A stretch of 64,000 bases of DNA from Cryphonectria parasitica EP155 (Eukaryota > Ascomycota > Sordariomycetes > Diaporthales > Cryphonectriaceae). Positions 41,429-52,389 of this stretch are shown one piece after another. A model generated the notes under the pieces. That model was not told the origin of the DNA, did no database searches, and saw only the letters and a program-made list of their open reading frames with translations. The stretch's first letter is position 1, and each line of letters begins with the position of its first letter. Both the position numbers and the translations under genes were made by a program. Where the stretch lies: contig NW_024468915.1 in NCBI RefSeq assembly GCF_011745365.1, positions 152,653-216,652 on the forward strand. Reading direction: 5' to 3'.

Positions 41429-41770
41429 CTAGTCTGTTTCGCGGACCTGAGCGATGTCAAGAGCGAGGTCGATCGCAGCAACCAACCCAGCCATATTATC
41501 GTGAGTAGAGAGTTTGTCTAGAAGAACTTTGTCCCCCGACTTCACGCTGATGTAGCGTGTGTGACCTTCAACTGTGTGGTCCTTCTTGTCAAAGGACATC
41601 TTAAAGCGGCTGTCGGCATTATGGATGGCGTCTCCCAGAGCAACCGTATTGTCGTGGCATGAGATGGGCCCATAGATAACTCTGTCATCAAATTTGAGAG
41701 TGCATTGGAAAATATGGCCTTCTATGGAATGCTGCTTGTTCTCAAGCCAAACATTGAGTTGCTGATTCAT
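41429..41770 (-). CDS. Small 113-aa protein with an internal duplication
   Basis: No family recognised. The protein is two similar halves: HSIEGHIFQCTLKFDDRVIY then CHDNTVALGDAIHNAD, and HTVEGHTRYISVKSGDKVLL then THDNMAGLVAAIDLALD. Each half shows H-(S/T)-(I/V)-E-G-H, a beta-rich middle ending in D-(R/K)-V, and HDN followed by a short helix. No signal peptide; the frame is clean although transposon and LTR debris lies nearby, which argues for selection. The ATG at 41768-41770 is the only start giving both repeats. Two-repeat small cytosolic proteins in fungi include lectins and inhibitors, but I have no evidence for either here. Confidence 0.6.
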   Translation of the reverse strand: MNQQLNVWLENKQHSIEGHIFQCTLKFDDRVIYGPISCHDNTVALGDAIHNADSRFKMSFDKKDHTVEGHTRYISVKSGDKVLLDKLSTHDNMAGLVAAIDLALDIAQVRETD

Positions 41771-43070
41771 GGTGCAATAGTTCTTCCCCTAATTGAAATC
41801 AACATTTGGATAGGATCCTTTATTTGTGAGTCCTAAGGGGCTTGTCATACCTGTCCAGGTACTTCGGGTGATGGATAGTGCAGCCAGTGAAGAGGCCAAT
41901 CGGTTAGGCAGCTCTGTGCGGGTAAACAGAGGGAGATAGATAATGGTTCCAATTCCTCTTTTGTAACTTAAGGATGCGAAGTCATTTATATATTTGACCT
42001 TAGAGGAGTGTCAAGTGCTTTAGTGATATCCTTCCTAAGTATGTACAATGCGTATGAATCATTTTACTCCTTCATTCGGCTCCAATATACTCGAGTTATA
42101 TTCCAGTTCAACCGATATAACCTGAGGATAGAGGGCAATCCCGACTGTACGAAGTCGGTAACCCCCTTGCTCGTTACCAAAATTGTTGATTCCGGTGCTA
42201 CAATGCAGTTGCAGGTATCCTCGTTTGGAAATGGGATCAGCATCGGGTACAACAAAGTAGCAGCGGTGTTGTTACACGTAGCCGCTTATTCAACCTATTA
42301 TCTATGCCTCACTGGTGTAAAAAAGGTGACGTGGTTGGAATTGACGTAGTTGGCATGCTGTGATCGTGGTTGCATGACGTGGTTGAAATTGACGCAGTTG
42401 CAATTGCCGTGTTTGCAATTGCCGTGTATTCAATTCCCGTGTTTGAAATTCCCGTGGTTGCACGTGTTGTGCGCGTGAAGGCTGTCTTGAGAAATGCCGA
42501 CTCGACAGGGCGTAGAGCCAGTTGCACTGCAAGTTACCTAGGTATCTAATATCCAAAGTAATCATGTACCAAAACCCAATCAAGTTGAAATCCAGCCGAG
42601 ATAACCTACCACACGTTAAGTTTTGTAAGTGGTGAATTTGACCGGTCCTATTACTGGGCGGCAATCTGCCACTTTGTGGCAGGCCACAAGTGTGGAGAGC
42701 TGTCTTGATCTACAATATATATTGATGACTCTATGCATCTATTTCTATCCAACATATTCCATCTTGTCAAGCACTTGGATCAGTTTCGGTTTTGTTTGTT
42801 CGAATCCCCCGTGTTGTAGCTTGTACCGTTGTCGCTGTGATTCAGACACCCCTTTTCTGAGTGCTTTCCCCTGGATCAGAACCCATCAACAATTTTCCTC
42901 ACACGCTTTCGTTGTCTGCGCCTTTGCCGGACTACCTCCTACTAGTTCTGTTCTCAGACACAAACATCAACTGTTTTCCCAGTTCCCAATACCAACACAC
43001 AACACATTTCCCATCGCTTCCCGAGAAGCGAGAGAAGATATTTCAACATCAAACTCAACCTCTCCTAACG
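41771..43070. other. Intergenic region with a minisatellite
   Basis: No gene supported. The minisatellite at 42328-42475 is listed separately. The last 200 bp are pyrimidine-rich and form the leader of the gene at 43071. Confidence 0.45.
42328..42475. repeat. 15-bp minisatellite
   Basis: Imperfect units on the pattern TTGAAATTGCCGTGG (variants TTCCCGTGT, TTGACGCAG), about nine or ten copies. Unit length is a multiple of three, so the minus strand is open and would give a pentapeptide repeat of the type QFQPR. There is no sign that it is expressed. Confidence 0.8.
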
Positions 43071-45050
43071 ATGGAGAACACCCATATCGCCATAGTCGGA
43101 GCTGGACCGCGCGGAATAGGTTGCTTGGAACGTCTCTGCTCCTCTGCAAAGGATATCCTGAAGAACGAAGGGAAAGTCACGATCCACGTCATCGACCCAT
43201 ACCCACCGGGCCCGGGCAAGGTATGGCGAACAAATCAACCACCACGGCTCCTGATGAACACGGTCGCGTCCCAGATCACGCTGTTCACAGATGAAAGTGT
43301 GAACTGCAAGGGGCCCAAACGCCCTGGCCCCACCCTGCACGAATGGGCAGCCGGGGAGAGCTGGCTCCAGTTGGGTCCAAACGACTACGCGACCCGCTTC
43401 GCGTATGGCTGTTACCTAGATTGGGCCTATCATGAGATCTGCAAGAGGGCCACGAAGGAGAATGCGATTAAAGAGATTGTGGAACACCGCGCCAGTGCTA
43501 TACGGCTCCAAGAACCTACCAGAGGTGGCAGACAGAGACTCACGTTGTCTACCAATGCAACCTTACCCAAGCTTTCAGCCGTTATCCTAGCCCAAGGCCA
43601 TGTTTCCCGGCTTCCCAGCAAGACACAAACTTTGTTTTTCGATGATGTCGCCGAACATAACAATTTACGGTACTTCCCGCCCGGCAACCCGGCCGACACT
43701 AACCTCGGCGCCATTGCCCCCAATGAATCCGTGCTTCTGCGCGGTCTCGGACTCGTCTTCTTCGACTACATGATTCTGCTCAGCTCTCGACGAGGCGGAC
43801 GGTTCGAACCATCTGCTAAGGGTCTCACTTACCATCCATCGGGCAAAGAGCCGAAGATATACGCCTGCTCCACCCGCGGTATCCCCCACCACGCCCGCGG
43901 CGATAACGAGAAGGGCGCGTATGGACGTCACACGCCAGTCTTTCTGACCAAACAAAAAATTGATGAATTCAACCAAAAAGCTATAGCTGGGGGTGACAAT
44001 GCTCCGAGGTTCAAGAAGGACATCTGGCCGCTCATTGCCAAGGAGATCAAGTCCATCTACTATAAGGCTTTGTTCAAGAAGAAAAAGGTGGAAGACGAGA
44101 GGAAATTCTGGAAATCCTTCAAGGACTTCATGAAAGACGGTCAGAAATTCATTGACGACCGCCAAAAGTTCGACGAAGAATCGGCTAAGTTCATCAATAG
44201 ACTTAGTGAGAATGACTCGAGCGAAGCTGACTCGAGCGAAGCCGATGACTTGAAAAGACTCGGGGTTGCCCAGCCTGCGTGGTCTTGGGAGCGCCTCCGA
44301 AAGCCCCAAGGCAAGACCACCTTCTCCACAGCGAAGGAGTGGAACGATTGGCTGCTTAAATACCTGAAGCAAGATATTGAGGAAGCAAAGCAAGGGAACA
44401 TTAGAGGACCCCTGAAGGCGGCTCTTGATGCTCTACGTGACATCCGCAACCAAGTGAGCCTTATTGTGGATCACCACGGTGTGAACGGGGCGTCGTACAG
44501 GGATGACATAGTTAAGGATTTCTCGCCGCTCAACGCATTCCTGTCAATCGGACCCCCTCGTCGGCGTGTCGAGGAGATGGTCGCCCTCATCGAAGCCGGA
44601 GTCTTACAGGTTCTTGGCCCAGAACCAACCCTAACACTTGTGAGAGATGCCTGGCTTGCTAAGTCAATTATCCCCTGCCAGAGCGTGGAGGTCAAGAATA
44701 TCATTGAAGCCTACATTCCGCCGCCAAACCTCACTCATACCGAGGATCCTCTGCTCAGATATATGCTTGACAACGGGCAATGCAGGCCTCATACAATTGA
44801 TGGCTTCGAAACCGGTGCTATCGATATCACTCGCAGCCCATATCAGATTATCGACAAGGAGGGTTCTGCTCATACGAGACGCTTCGCGATTGGCGTCCCT
44901 ACGGAGGGTGTGCACTGGGTTACCACGGCTGGGGCTCGCCCTTGCGTTAATTCTGTCAATCTGGTTGATAACGATGCTGTAGCTCAAGCTGCTCTGCATA
45001 AAGCTTATGCAGATCTAATTTCTGAGAGTGAGCGAGGTACCAGAGAGTGA
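43071..45050 (+). CDS. FAD/NAD(P)-binding protein, 659 aa, intronless
   Basis: N-terminal dinucleotide-binding motif HIAIVGAGPRGIGCLERL, then VIDPYPPGPGKVWRTNQPP and LLMNTVASQITLFTD, which fit the FAD-NAD(P)-binding family (PF13454-type) shared by bacteria and fungi. Further family-like parts: VILAQGHVSRLP, NESVLLRGLGLVFFDYMILL, YACSTRGIPHHARG and, near the end, RRFAIGVPTEGVHWVT. About residues 340-400 are a charged helical insert. The start at 43071 was chosen because the family motif begins eight residues later and the upstream frame is low-complexity leader. The gene is intact and GC-rich, immediately before the AT-rich block. The reaction is unknown; these proteins are presumed oxidoreductases. 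Confidence 0.8.
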   Translation: MENTHIAIVGAGPRGIGCLERLCSSAKDILKNEGKVTIHVIDPYPPGPGKVWRTNQPPRLLMNTVASQITLFTDESVNCKGPKRPGPTLHEWAAGESWLQLGPNDYATRFAYGCYLDWAYHEICKRATKENAIKEIVEHRASAIRLQEPTRGGRQRLTLSTNATLPKLSAVILAQGHVSRLPSKTQTLFFDDVAEHNNLRYFPPGNPADTNLGAIAPNESVLLRGLGLVFFDYMILLSSRRGGRFEPSAKGLTYHPSGKEPKIYACSTRGIPHHARGDNEKGAYGRHTPVFLTKQKIDEFNQKAIAGGDNAPRFKKDIWPLIAKEIKSIYYKALFKKKKVEDERKFWKSFKDFMKDGQKFIDDRQKFDEESAKFINRLSENDSSEADSSEADDLKRLGVAQPAWSWERLRKPQGKTTFSTAKEWNDWLLKYLKQDIEEAKQGNIRGPLKAALDALRDIRNQVSLIVDHHGVNGASYRDDIVKDFSPLNAFLSIGPPRRRVEEMVALIEAGVLQVLGPEPTLTLVRDAWLAKSIIPCQSVEVKNIIEAYIPPPNLTHTEDPLLRYMLDNGQCRPHTIDGFETGAIDITRSPYQIIDKEGSAHTRRFAIGVPTEGVHWVTTAGARPCVNSVNLVDNDAVAQAALHKAYADLISESERGTRE

Positions 45051-45135
45051 AGCGGATCAGAGTGCCTAGGATTAGAACATATTATTGCTAGATTGGTTAA
45101 GATAAGATTGCTTAGTTATACAAATATTGAACTAC

Positions 45136-45495
45136 TGTTGTGGTGGCCAGTGTGGTGGTTCGTGGGACATTGAGTGCGAGAGTTCTTATACATATAAAGA
45201 ATACCACTCACTTAACATATGAAAGTCTTGGGAGAGCCCGTACTCATACAATCATAGCGTCCGTAGTCAGCAAAAGCGGGCTGCTGACTCCTACACCAGC
45301 TCACACAACCTACTTAGCTGACTTACACGCAGTAGCCCGTGCGCTTCTTAAACCAGCTGGATTAAGAGCGCTTAGAAGGATAAGTATAGCTATCAAATAT
45401 TTCAGCTTTACTATATCCTTCCAGCTTAACTATATTCATATCTTCAGATCTCTTTTTCAATTCTATCCTAAAGTCAAAGTATTCTTAAGATAGAG
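45136..45495 (+). repeat. LTR-B-like fragment
   Basis: TGTTGTGGTGGCCAG.GTGGT and CATACATATAAAGAATACCACTCA match the first 75 bp or so of the 319-bp LTR at 47692. The rest differs, so it is a related but distinct LTR or a recombinant. It marks the edge of the AT-rich block. Confidence 0.5.
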
Positions 45496-45956
45496 AATAG
45501 TTTTTTTGAATAAAAGAATTTTCAATGCTAGCAAATGCAGAGAATAGCAGATTGTTTTCTTTTCTACAAACTGTTCTCAACTCAAATTTTAAGCTTTCCA
45601 ACTCTTTTCAATTTGAAGTCTGATTGCTTTTCTTATAATTTTATTATTTCTGAATTTAATATTCTTATTATTTCTTTTTCTATTTTAATTGTAGAATTTG
45701 CATTTCTAGAGTAAAGATTGAAGAGATTAGATTTATATTTCTATTTATATTGAAAATAACTAATTATTTAGTATTATTTTTAAAGCTTATTTTAATCTGT
45801 ATTTCTAATTTATTATTCTAATTAGAATTTAGCTATAGCTAAGTTTATCTATTCTTTATTTTTCTATTCTTTATTATATATTATAATATATAGAGAATAT
45901 TAGTTTAGTATTATAGCTAATAAGATAGCAGTATATCTAGCTGTTAAAACATCTGA
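45496..45956. other. AT-rich, RIP-like DNA without genes
   Basis: Very AT-rich, TA-heavy sequence with no open frame; probably eroded transposon sequence. Confidence 0.5.
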
Positions 45957-46399
45957 TGTTATAACTCATTCAACATGCAGGTTACAGAACAGGCCTGACA
46001 AACAAGGGATCAGGTATCACAACCCAACGTCGGATAATCAATAGTGATTATGTAATTCAGAGCAAGGATTACAATAGGGATGGATCATTGGATTATTAAG
46101 TAATCCAATAAGCTTGGATTACTTGGATCGCTGGTAATCCAAGATAAGCTATGATGAAGAGCTGGATATATAAGAGCATACTTATTATCATCAGGTAGAC
46201 TACCAGGATATAGCTCTCCAGTGATCAATCTAAGTATTCATTTGTTATACACTTGAATAGCTCCAAAAGCGAATGATCAGCATTGCACGGATTACAGTAC
46301 TCGTTCTGTATTCCAGTGGTTGTCATCTTGATGCTGCTCTTGTTAGCATAAACCTCTTGTGTACATCAGGATCTTCGGATACTGCAGTGCATCATTACA
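45957..46399 (+). mobile_element. Complete solo LTR (family A) with target-site duplication
   Basis: A 443-bp unit beginning TGTTATAACTCATTCAACATG and ending CATCATTACA, i.e. TG..CA ends. It is flanked on both sides by TCTGA (45952-45956 and 46400-46404), the 5-bp duplication made at insertion. No internal element follows, so the parent retrotransposon left by LTR-LTR recombination. It contains a TATATAAGAGC promoter-like site. Confidence 0.85.
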
Positions 46400-46436
46400 T
46401 CTGATATAAAAGCTAAGCGAAATCACAATAACATAA

Positions 46437-46575
46437 TGTTATAACTTATTCAACATACAGATTACAAAGCAAGCTCTGCTGAACAAGGAATCAGAAATCA
46501 GGATTCAACAGCAGACAACCATTGGGGTTAGATAAGCAAGGTATTATAACTCATCCAGCATGCATGTCAGGAGTA
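46437..46575 (+). repeat. LTR family A, two 5'-end fragments
   Basis: TGTTATAACTTATTCAACATAC at 46437 and TATTATAACTCATCCAGCATGC near 46552 both match the LTR's 5' end. The second is cut by repeat C at 46577. Confidence 0.6.
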
Positions 46576-46576
46576 G

Positions 46577-46715
46577 TGTCAGGATAAAAAGAGCACACAA
46601 GTGAGGTGAAGGGGTGTGAGCTGCTTTCAAGCTGCTCTGTTAATGCTTCCATTCAAAGGGACTACTGAATCTATCTCTCTCCTTCTTTTTTCGCTGCTGA
46701 ATCTGTTATTCCCCT
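46577..46715 (+). repeat. Repeat family C, copy 2
   Basis: Matches 38901-39026: TGTCAGGATAAAAAGAGCAC, GTGAGGTGAAGGGGTGTGAG, and GACTACTGAATCTATC further on. Confidence 0.65.
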
Positions 46716-47180
46716 TTCTCTTATGTATACAATTAGCTTGGACTAGATAGAATAACAATAGCCTGATAGCTATGCAGTATCGTATAAGAGCACTGCTTCG
46801 AAGCAAAGCTCTTGTAGCAGCTCTGAACTGCTATTAGAAGTTGCAAGGATTATTTATTTCCTTTATATGCATACAAGCTCTAACAGAATCCTCTCTCTTC
46901 TAGATTCCTATTCTCAGAAACTATGCATCCGAGCTGCTTTTGCGCAGATTCATAGATCTCTTCATACTTATTAATAGTTCTCTTGTTAGTTAGTTCTTAT
47001 TATTGAAATGCCTTGCTCTAAAGAGCTAAGTTTTCCTTTGCTAGTAAGTTATATAATATTATAAAGATTGCTTCAGCACTAGTACAGTACAGATGCAGTA
47101 TGATTACAAAGACTGCATAGCTTAATATAGTTATTCATGCTACTGCAATCTCAGAATAGCTTCTAGAGTTAGATAATAGG
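46716..47180. other. AT-rich DNA without genes
   Basis: No reading frame or named repeat seen; moderately AT-rich debris between repeat C and an LTR copy. Confidence 0.4.
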
Positions 47181-47638
47181 TGTTATAACTCATTCAACAT
47201 GCAGATTACAAAACAGATCACGAGCAACAAGGACCAGGTATCAAGAACCCAACGTTCTAACAAATCACTGACTACATAACTCAGAGTTAGAGTTATAAGC
47301 ACAACCAATCAGAAAGGATAGCTTTGGATATATGCTATCCAGAGCTAGCAGAATAACTTGGATATATTGCTATTCAATATATTCACACTAAAAAGCTGAA
47401 TATATAAGAACACATTCATTATCATTAGATAGATTTAGTATATAGCTCTTCAGTTATCAATCTAAGTATCAGATTACTCTCTTACTCTAATAGCTTCAAA
47501 AGCAGTAAATACTTGCACAATTACTCAGTTGTATTTCCATATTCAAGGCTTATACTTAGCATCGCTCTTATTAGCATAAATCTCCTTATATACTTTGGAA
47601 TCTTCGAATTGCTATAATGCTTATTACATTTTAATAAT
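47181..47638 (+). mobile_element. LTR family A, full-length solo copy without matching flanks
   Basis: 458 bp from TGTTATAACTCATTCAACATG to GCTTATTACA. The flanking 5-mers ATAGG and TTTTA do not match, so the target duplication has decayed or the copy was rearranged. Confidence 0.7.
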
Positions 47639-47691
47639 TCTTATTCAAGAATAGTTTAGTATTACTTCTTGAGCAATATGAAATATAATAG

Positions 47692-48010
47692 TGTTGTGGT
47701 GGCCAGGGTGGTAGTCCGTGGGACGTGGAGTACAGTGGGTCAAGGGTCCTCATACATATAAAGGATACCACCCACTTTTCAAATTCTTTAGCTATAAGCA
47801 ACAATGAAGCATCCTTTCTCTTCTTTTCAATTTTGAACCCTTTAGACAGGTCTAAGACAGGTTTTTCACTCTGTTCTTGTGCTCGTGTGGCCTTAGTTTG
47901 CTGTTCTCATCTGTACAGGCATGCTTGGGTTGTACGAGCTCTTGCTTATTGCTTCAGCAGCTGTTTGTTCCTTTTTCTTTCGAGAGCGATAGCGCTCTAG
48001 TTCTGGTTCA
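47692..48010 (+). repeat. Left LTR (family B)
   Basis: 319 bp, same length as the right LTR. It contains CATATAAAGGATACCACCCA, a probable promoter TATA region, and an open 91-codon frame that is not a gene. Confidence 0.85.
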
Positions 48011-49130
48011 ATAGTGCGATGAGTGTGGATTTAGCTGTTCAGGCTGGTAGCTTAGGGCTGTTTGTATTATAGTTTGTAAGGATTAGTAAGAGCAGCAAGT
48101 TTATTCTATGAATGGATGTACTCTTTTTTCTCTGCTGAGCTTTTTTATTTCCTTTATTTATTATGCTTATACAACAGGCTGTATATTATATCTGGATTCT
48201 GAGTTATATCTGAGACTTCTTATAGAGGGAAGATAGATGAATAGAGGAGGAGTGGTATGAGTTCTGGTTGTAGGCTGGTAAATAATGCGTTAAGCTTGCA
48301 AGCTAATATTACAAAGAAATGAATTCCTTTTTCCAATATTTCTCATATTAATTAATAATTCTATATAGAAGCTGATATAGCTTAGACTTGTATAAGCTAT
48401 AGCAGAAGGTTTAATTATATTGGATATAGATTTATAATTAAATTACAGAATAGAATGCTTTTAATGAATAGTATTCTGCAGAAAAAAGTAGTATAATTAA
48501 CAAGATCTATGCTCTTTGCAATAGTTTAATTAGTATGCTTTATCTGAATATATTTAGCTATATTAATCCTTTGAATTAAAAGCTTGCTAATTGCATTATC
48601 TCAAAAGCAAAGAATATAGAGAAATGAAGATAAGAAATTGTTAATACATATAAGAAATAGAGATTGAGAATTACAATAATATTATCCAATATTGAATTTT
48701 AATTAATACTTTATATCTAGTTAGAAATACTTCTATTAATTAGCAGAACTATTAATAAAGAAAATCTTAGTATAGTATAGAATAGCTAATTTAATCTCTT
48801 ATTATTTATTACAAAACAGATCTTATATATACTCTACTTATAGACTAAATCTCTCTTAAGCATCTGAATTCTCTTAATCTCTATAGTATTGTTTTCTGCA
48901 GGATACGGAAGGCATTCTGGCTGTAGCGCTCTCAATTCAAGAATCTTGAACTAGGAAAGCAAAGAAATATTAGAGGAAGTAATAATCAAGAGAGAAGATA
49001 GCTTCTATATCTGAGAGCTTTTCTAATTAAATACTCAGTTCAGCTAACTATCTAGCTAATAATCACTATAATCAGAACTTCAGATTTCCTTTCTATAGTG
49101 AGCTTGCTAGTAGTAAATTAATATTGTTTG
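48011..49130. other. Retroelement leader region
   Basis: AT-rich sequence between the left LTR and the first gag-like pieces. I could not identify a tRNA primer-binding site with confidence. Confidence 0.4.
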
Positions 49131-49139
49131 CTTATATGA

Positions 49140-50300
49140 AAGTTTTCTTATAGCTGAAGCGATTCGATTAGTAGCATTAGATTAAAGGGATTGATAATAC
49201 TTAAGTATTCAATTTTATGAAAAGCTTCTATATAGATATAATCATTGCTGAAGAAGTAGAGAGATTTATTATAAATGCTAAAATTTGAAATGAATAAAAG
49301 AAGCAATTATTAGTTGCTTATCACTCTTGGAACTATCTTTAAGCATATACTCTCAAGTAGAAGCATCTGAATATTATTAATAATTATTTTATTATTAATG
49401 CTACTAGCTTCTAATTGTTTATTATAAACTATAATAATGCTCTTACTTATCTTAAGATTAAAGATAATCAATCTATAGCAGAAGCATGAATGAAGCTCTT
49501 TTCAATCTGGATTAAGCATTTCTGAGCTGATCATAGTATTATTGCTGAAAGCATTAGCAACAAGAAGTAGCCTTATCTTATGGAAAAGCTGTTGAAGATT
49601 CATTGTAAAGCACTTCAGAAGGAGACTCAAGACTAACTTGCTTTCAATGCTACCAACCTTCAACTTTATTAACAAGCTTAATTCCAAGATTCTTCTATAC
49701 TTCTATCTTAGCTAGTTCTTAATCAGATACAGCTTATTCCTATTCTATATTCAATGTATAATACTTCTAGTTAATTAATAAATCTATTGAAATAAGCAGT
49801 AGAGCTATTATACTATTAACCGTCTTAATAATTAACTTGTAATTAGCAAGCTTAGCTTGAATTAACTAAGCAAATCTTAAAAGCTGAATCTGCTTAGAAG
49901 AGCAACTAAGAATATAATTAGTTAATTTTAATAATAAAGCAACTCTATATTAATCAAATTGCAATAGCAAAATCCTTAAAGCTGCAAACTAATGCTCTTA
50001 AACAGATGCAGAATATCTTGTATAATCAAATCAAAGCTTTACAGAAGATCTTATAACTAATCAAGTATTCCTAAACTATTTCTGCAAAGAATTCTTTCCA
50101 GGGAAATGCAAATTTCTTGCAGATAAGTATTACTTATACAAATTCGAAGAATAAGAGAAAGCAGTACTCTGAAGCATAGCAAGCAGAGATTAATAAAATC
50201 CTGAAGAAGAATGAAACTTTGTACAAATGCTATAGCTGTAGATTGAAGTTTCATAAAGCTTATAAGTACATGAAACTCTATACTATTATGAATTATAGCA
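49140..50300 (+). pseudogene. gag-like region with altered zinc knuckle
   Basis: A heavily interrupted frame ending in a CCHC-type knuckle at 50228-50272: CYSCRLKFHKAYKY. Spacing is C-x2-C-x4-H-x4-Y. The last position should be Cys; TGC has become TAC, a G-to-A change. This supports a nucleocapsid origin and RIP damage. Confidence 0.6.
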
Positions 50301-51399
50301 TTTGCTATGCTTCAGCATTAGCAAAGCTAGAGTAGCATTTTAGTAATTGCTTGGAATTTCTGAATTCTAAATCAAAATCAGTATTATATAGCTAGATTAT
50401 ATCTGCTCGAGATAATTCTAAAGGCAGTATAATCCATCTGATTCTCAGTTTTTGTAAGAATTAGCAGCTAAAGGGTATTAAGAATTCTTGAATCTCTTGA
50501 TATATTAGTTTAGTTTAAGAGAATAAGAAATAGTATGGAAATTCTGAAATAGCTAAGAATAAGATATTATGAAAAGAGATTAATTCTATTCTCAGATGCA
50601 ATAATTAGTATAGAATTAATAATATTAAGATTTTTAGCAATACTAGTAAGATTTAAGTAAGAAAGTTATATCTTATTTCAGCTTAAGCTAAACTGTATCT
50701 ATTAAAGCTTTCTAGTATTAATGCTATAAATATTGAATCTATTCAAGCTTAGATAAATGCAGATAAAGCAAAGAAGCGCTGTATTAGGAAGATTAAGTAT
50801 AATAATAGTAAGATTGAAGGAGATATAAGTATAAGAACTGTTGAGATTTCTATATATTTCGAGAATATTGAATCAGAGGAATTCAACAAGCAATCTAATA
50901 ATCTGAATAGAGAGCTAATAGTTCAAGCTATTAGTAATAAGCTTCTGAATTAGTTTCTAAATCATCTATTGAAGATCTTAGGCTGGAAGATAATAGTTAT
51001 ATTACTAGAATGAAAAGCTTATCTAATTCACAGTTTTCAAGAAGTTAGCTCTAAAGCTTGAAAAGTTATTAATCTTAATAATCAAACTAGCTTGGATCTG
51101 CATAAGATAGATACTGCTAAATCAGCTAATTCATTGCAGCATAAATCCGGAATCTCGATGCTTTCCTAGCTTGAAGAGCTTATTAATAATTAGATTATCA
51201 ATACTCAAGATATTACTGAGTATCTTTCGAGATTAGCTTAACTATCCGCAGTTCAAGCTTTATTTCTTGTTGCTGAATCTAGCTATATTAAGCTTATTAT
51301 TAATATAATTCAAGCTTTCAACAAATTCTCATTTCCTTCTATAATAGCTTTTATAACTGCTCTTAGCAGCATTCGAGATAGAAGCATTGCTTCAGTAGC

Positions 51400-51850
51400 A
51401 TATATCCCTCTGCAGCTAAGAAATAAAGAGAATGAATTTGTATAAGCAATGCTAGATATAGATGCTGAAATAAGCTTAGTAGCTCTCTCTCTATATTCAA
51501 GTATACGCTTATCTTATATGCTAATATCAAATATTATCTTATATATATACAATAGATTAGATATAGTACTTATTAGAATTTTTGAAATCAATATTTTCTA
51601 TAATAGCTTTTCTAAATAAATAATATTCTATATTATTAACAATAGATTAATATTATCAAATCATTCTATGCTATTAGAAATGCTATTTATAATACAGATT
51701 AAGCTTTTCTTTAATTACTCCATTTCCGGATTTCTTCATACAAGCTTCGCCTTTAGAGAAGTATAACTAATCATTACAATTAGCAATCAGAAACTTCTTA
51801 AAGAGAAGAGTTTATACAGAACTATATCAAAAAACTGAGTGCTAGCAGCT
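51400..51850 (+). pseudogene. Retroviral-type aspartic protease remnant
   Basis: AMLDIDAEISLVALSL (about 51448-51495) aligns with the active-site pattern LxDTGAExxxI/V of retroelement proteases; Asp is kept, Thr-Gly is changed. It lies between the zinc knuckle and the reverse transcriptase, as expected. Confidence 0.5.
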
Positions 51851-52389
51851 ACTCTGAGAAATGCAGAGCTATCAGCAGAGAAATTATCCCAGAATAAGTA
51901 TTGTTAAAGAAGGGAGATATAGCTGTAATATTCATATCTGAATGAGATATTGCAGCTATTGTAAATGAGTTAATAGTGAAACTAATGAGAAGGAAGTTGA
52001 AGAAGAGTTGCTTTATAGTAAATAAGGAAGAAGCAATTCGAGAATCTTGCTTGTATGAAATATATAGCAGCTAGCGCTATTCATACTAGTTATATTGTAT
52101 AAAGAAGGAAAGAAAAGATATCTTAAGCCTGATTAATACTCTTTACAAGCTCAAAAATAAGAAGATTAAGCTAATTAATAATTCTTAGTCTAATGATTCA
52201 GTATTAGAAGAAATGATTAAATAGAAGCTTGCTAAGATTGAAAAGATGAAACAAGCTTAGCAATCTACAAAGCTTATTAAGTATAATAAGTAAATTGAAT
52301 TTAAATTCAGCAATCTGAATTCTGATTAGCATCTGAGATCTGATCAGTAAGCTGCTATACAAAAGAAAAACTATAAAAGATTTTCTGAA

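Noticed and set aside
45140..45493. 117-codon plus-strand frame
   Set aside because: It overlaps an LTR-B-like sequence at the edge of the AT-rich block and has no gene features.
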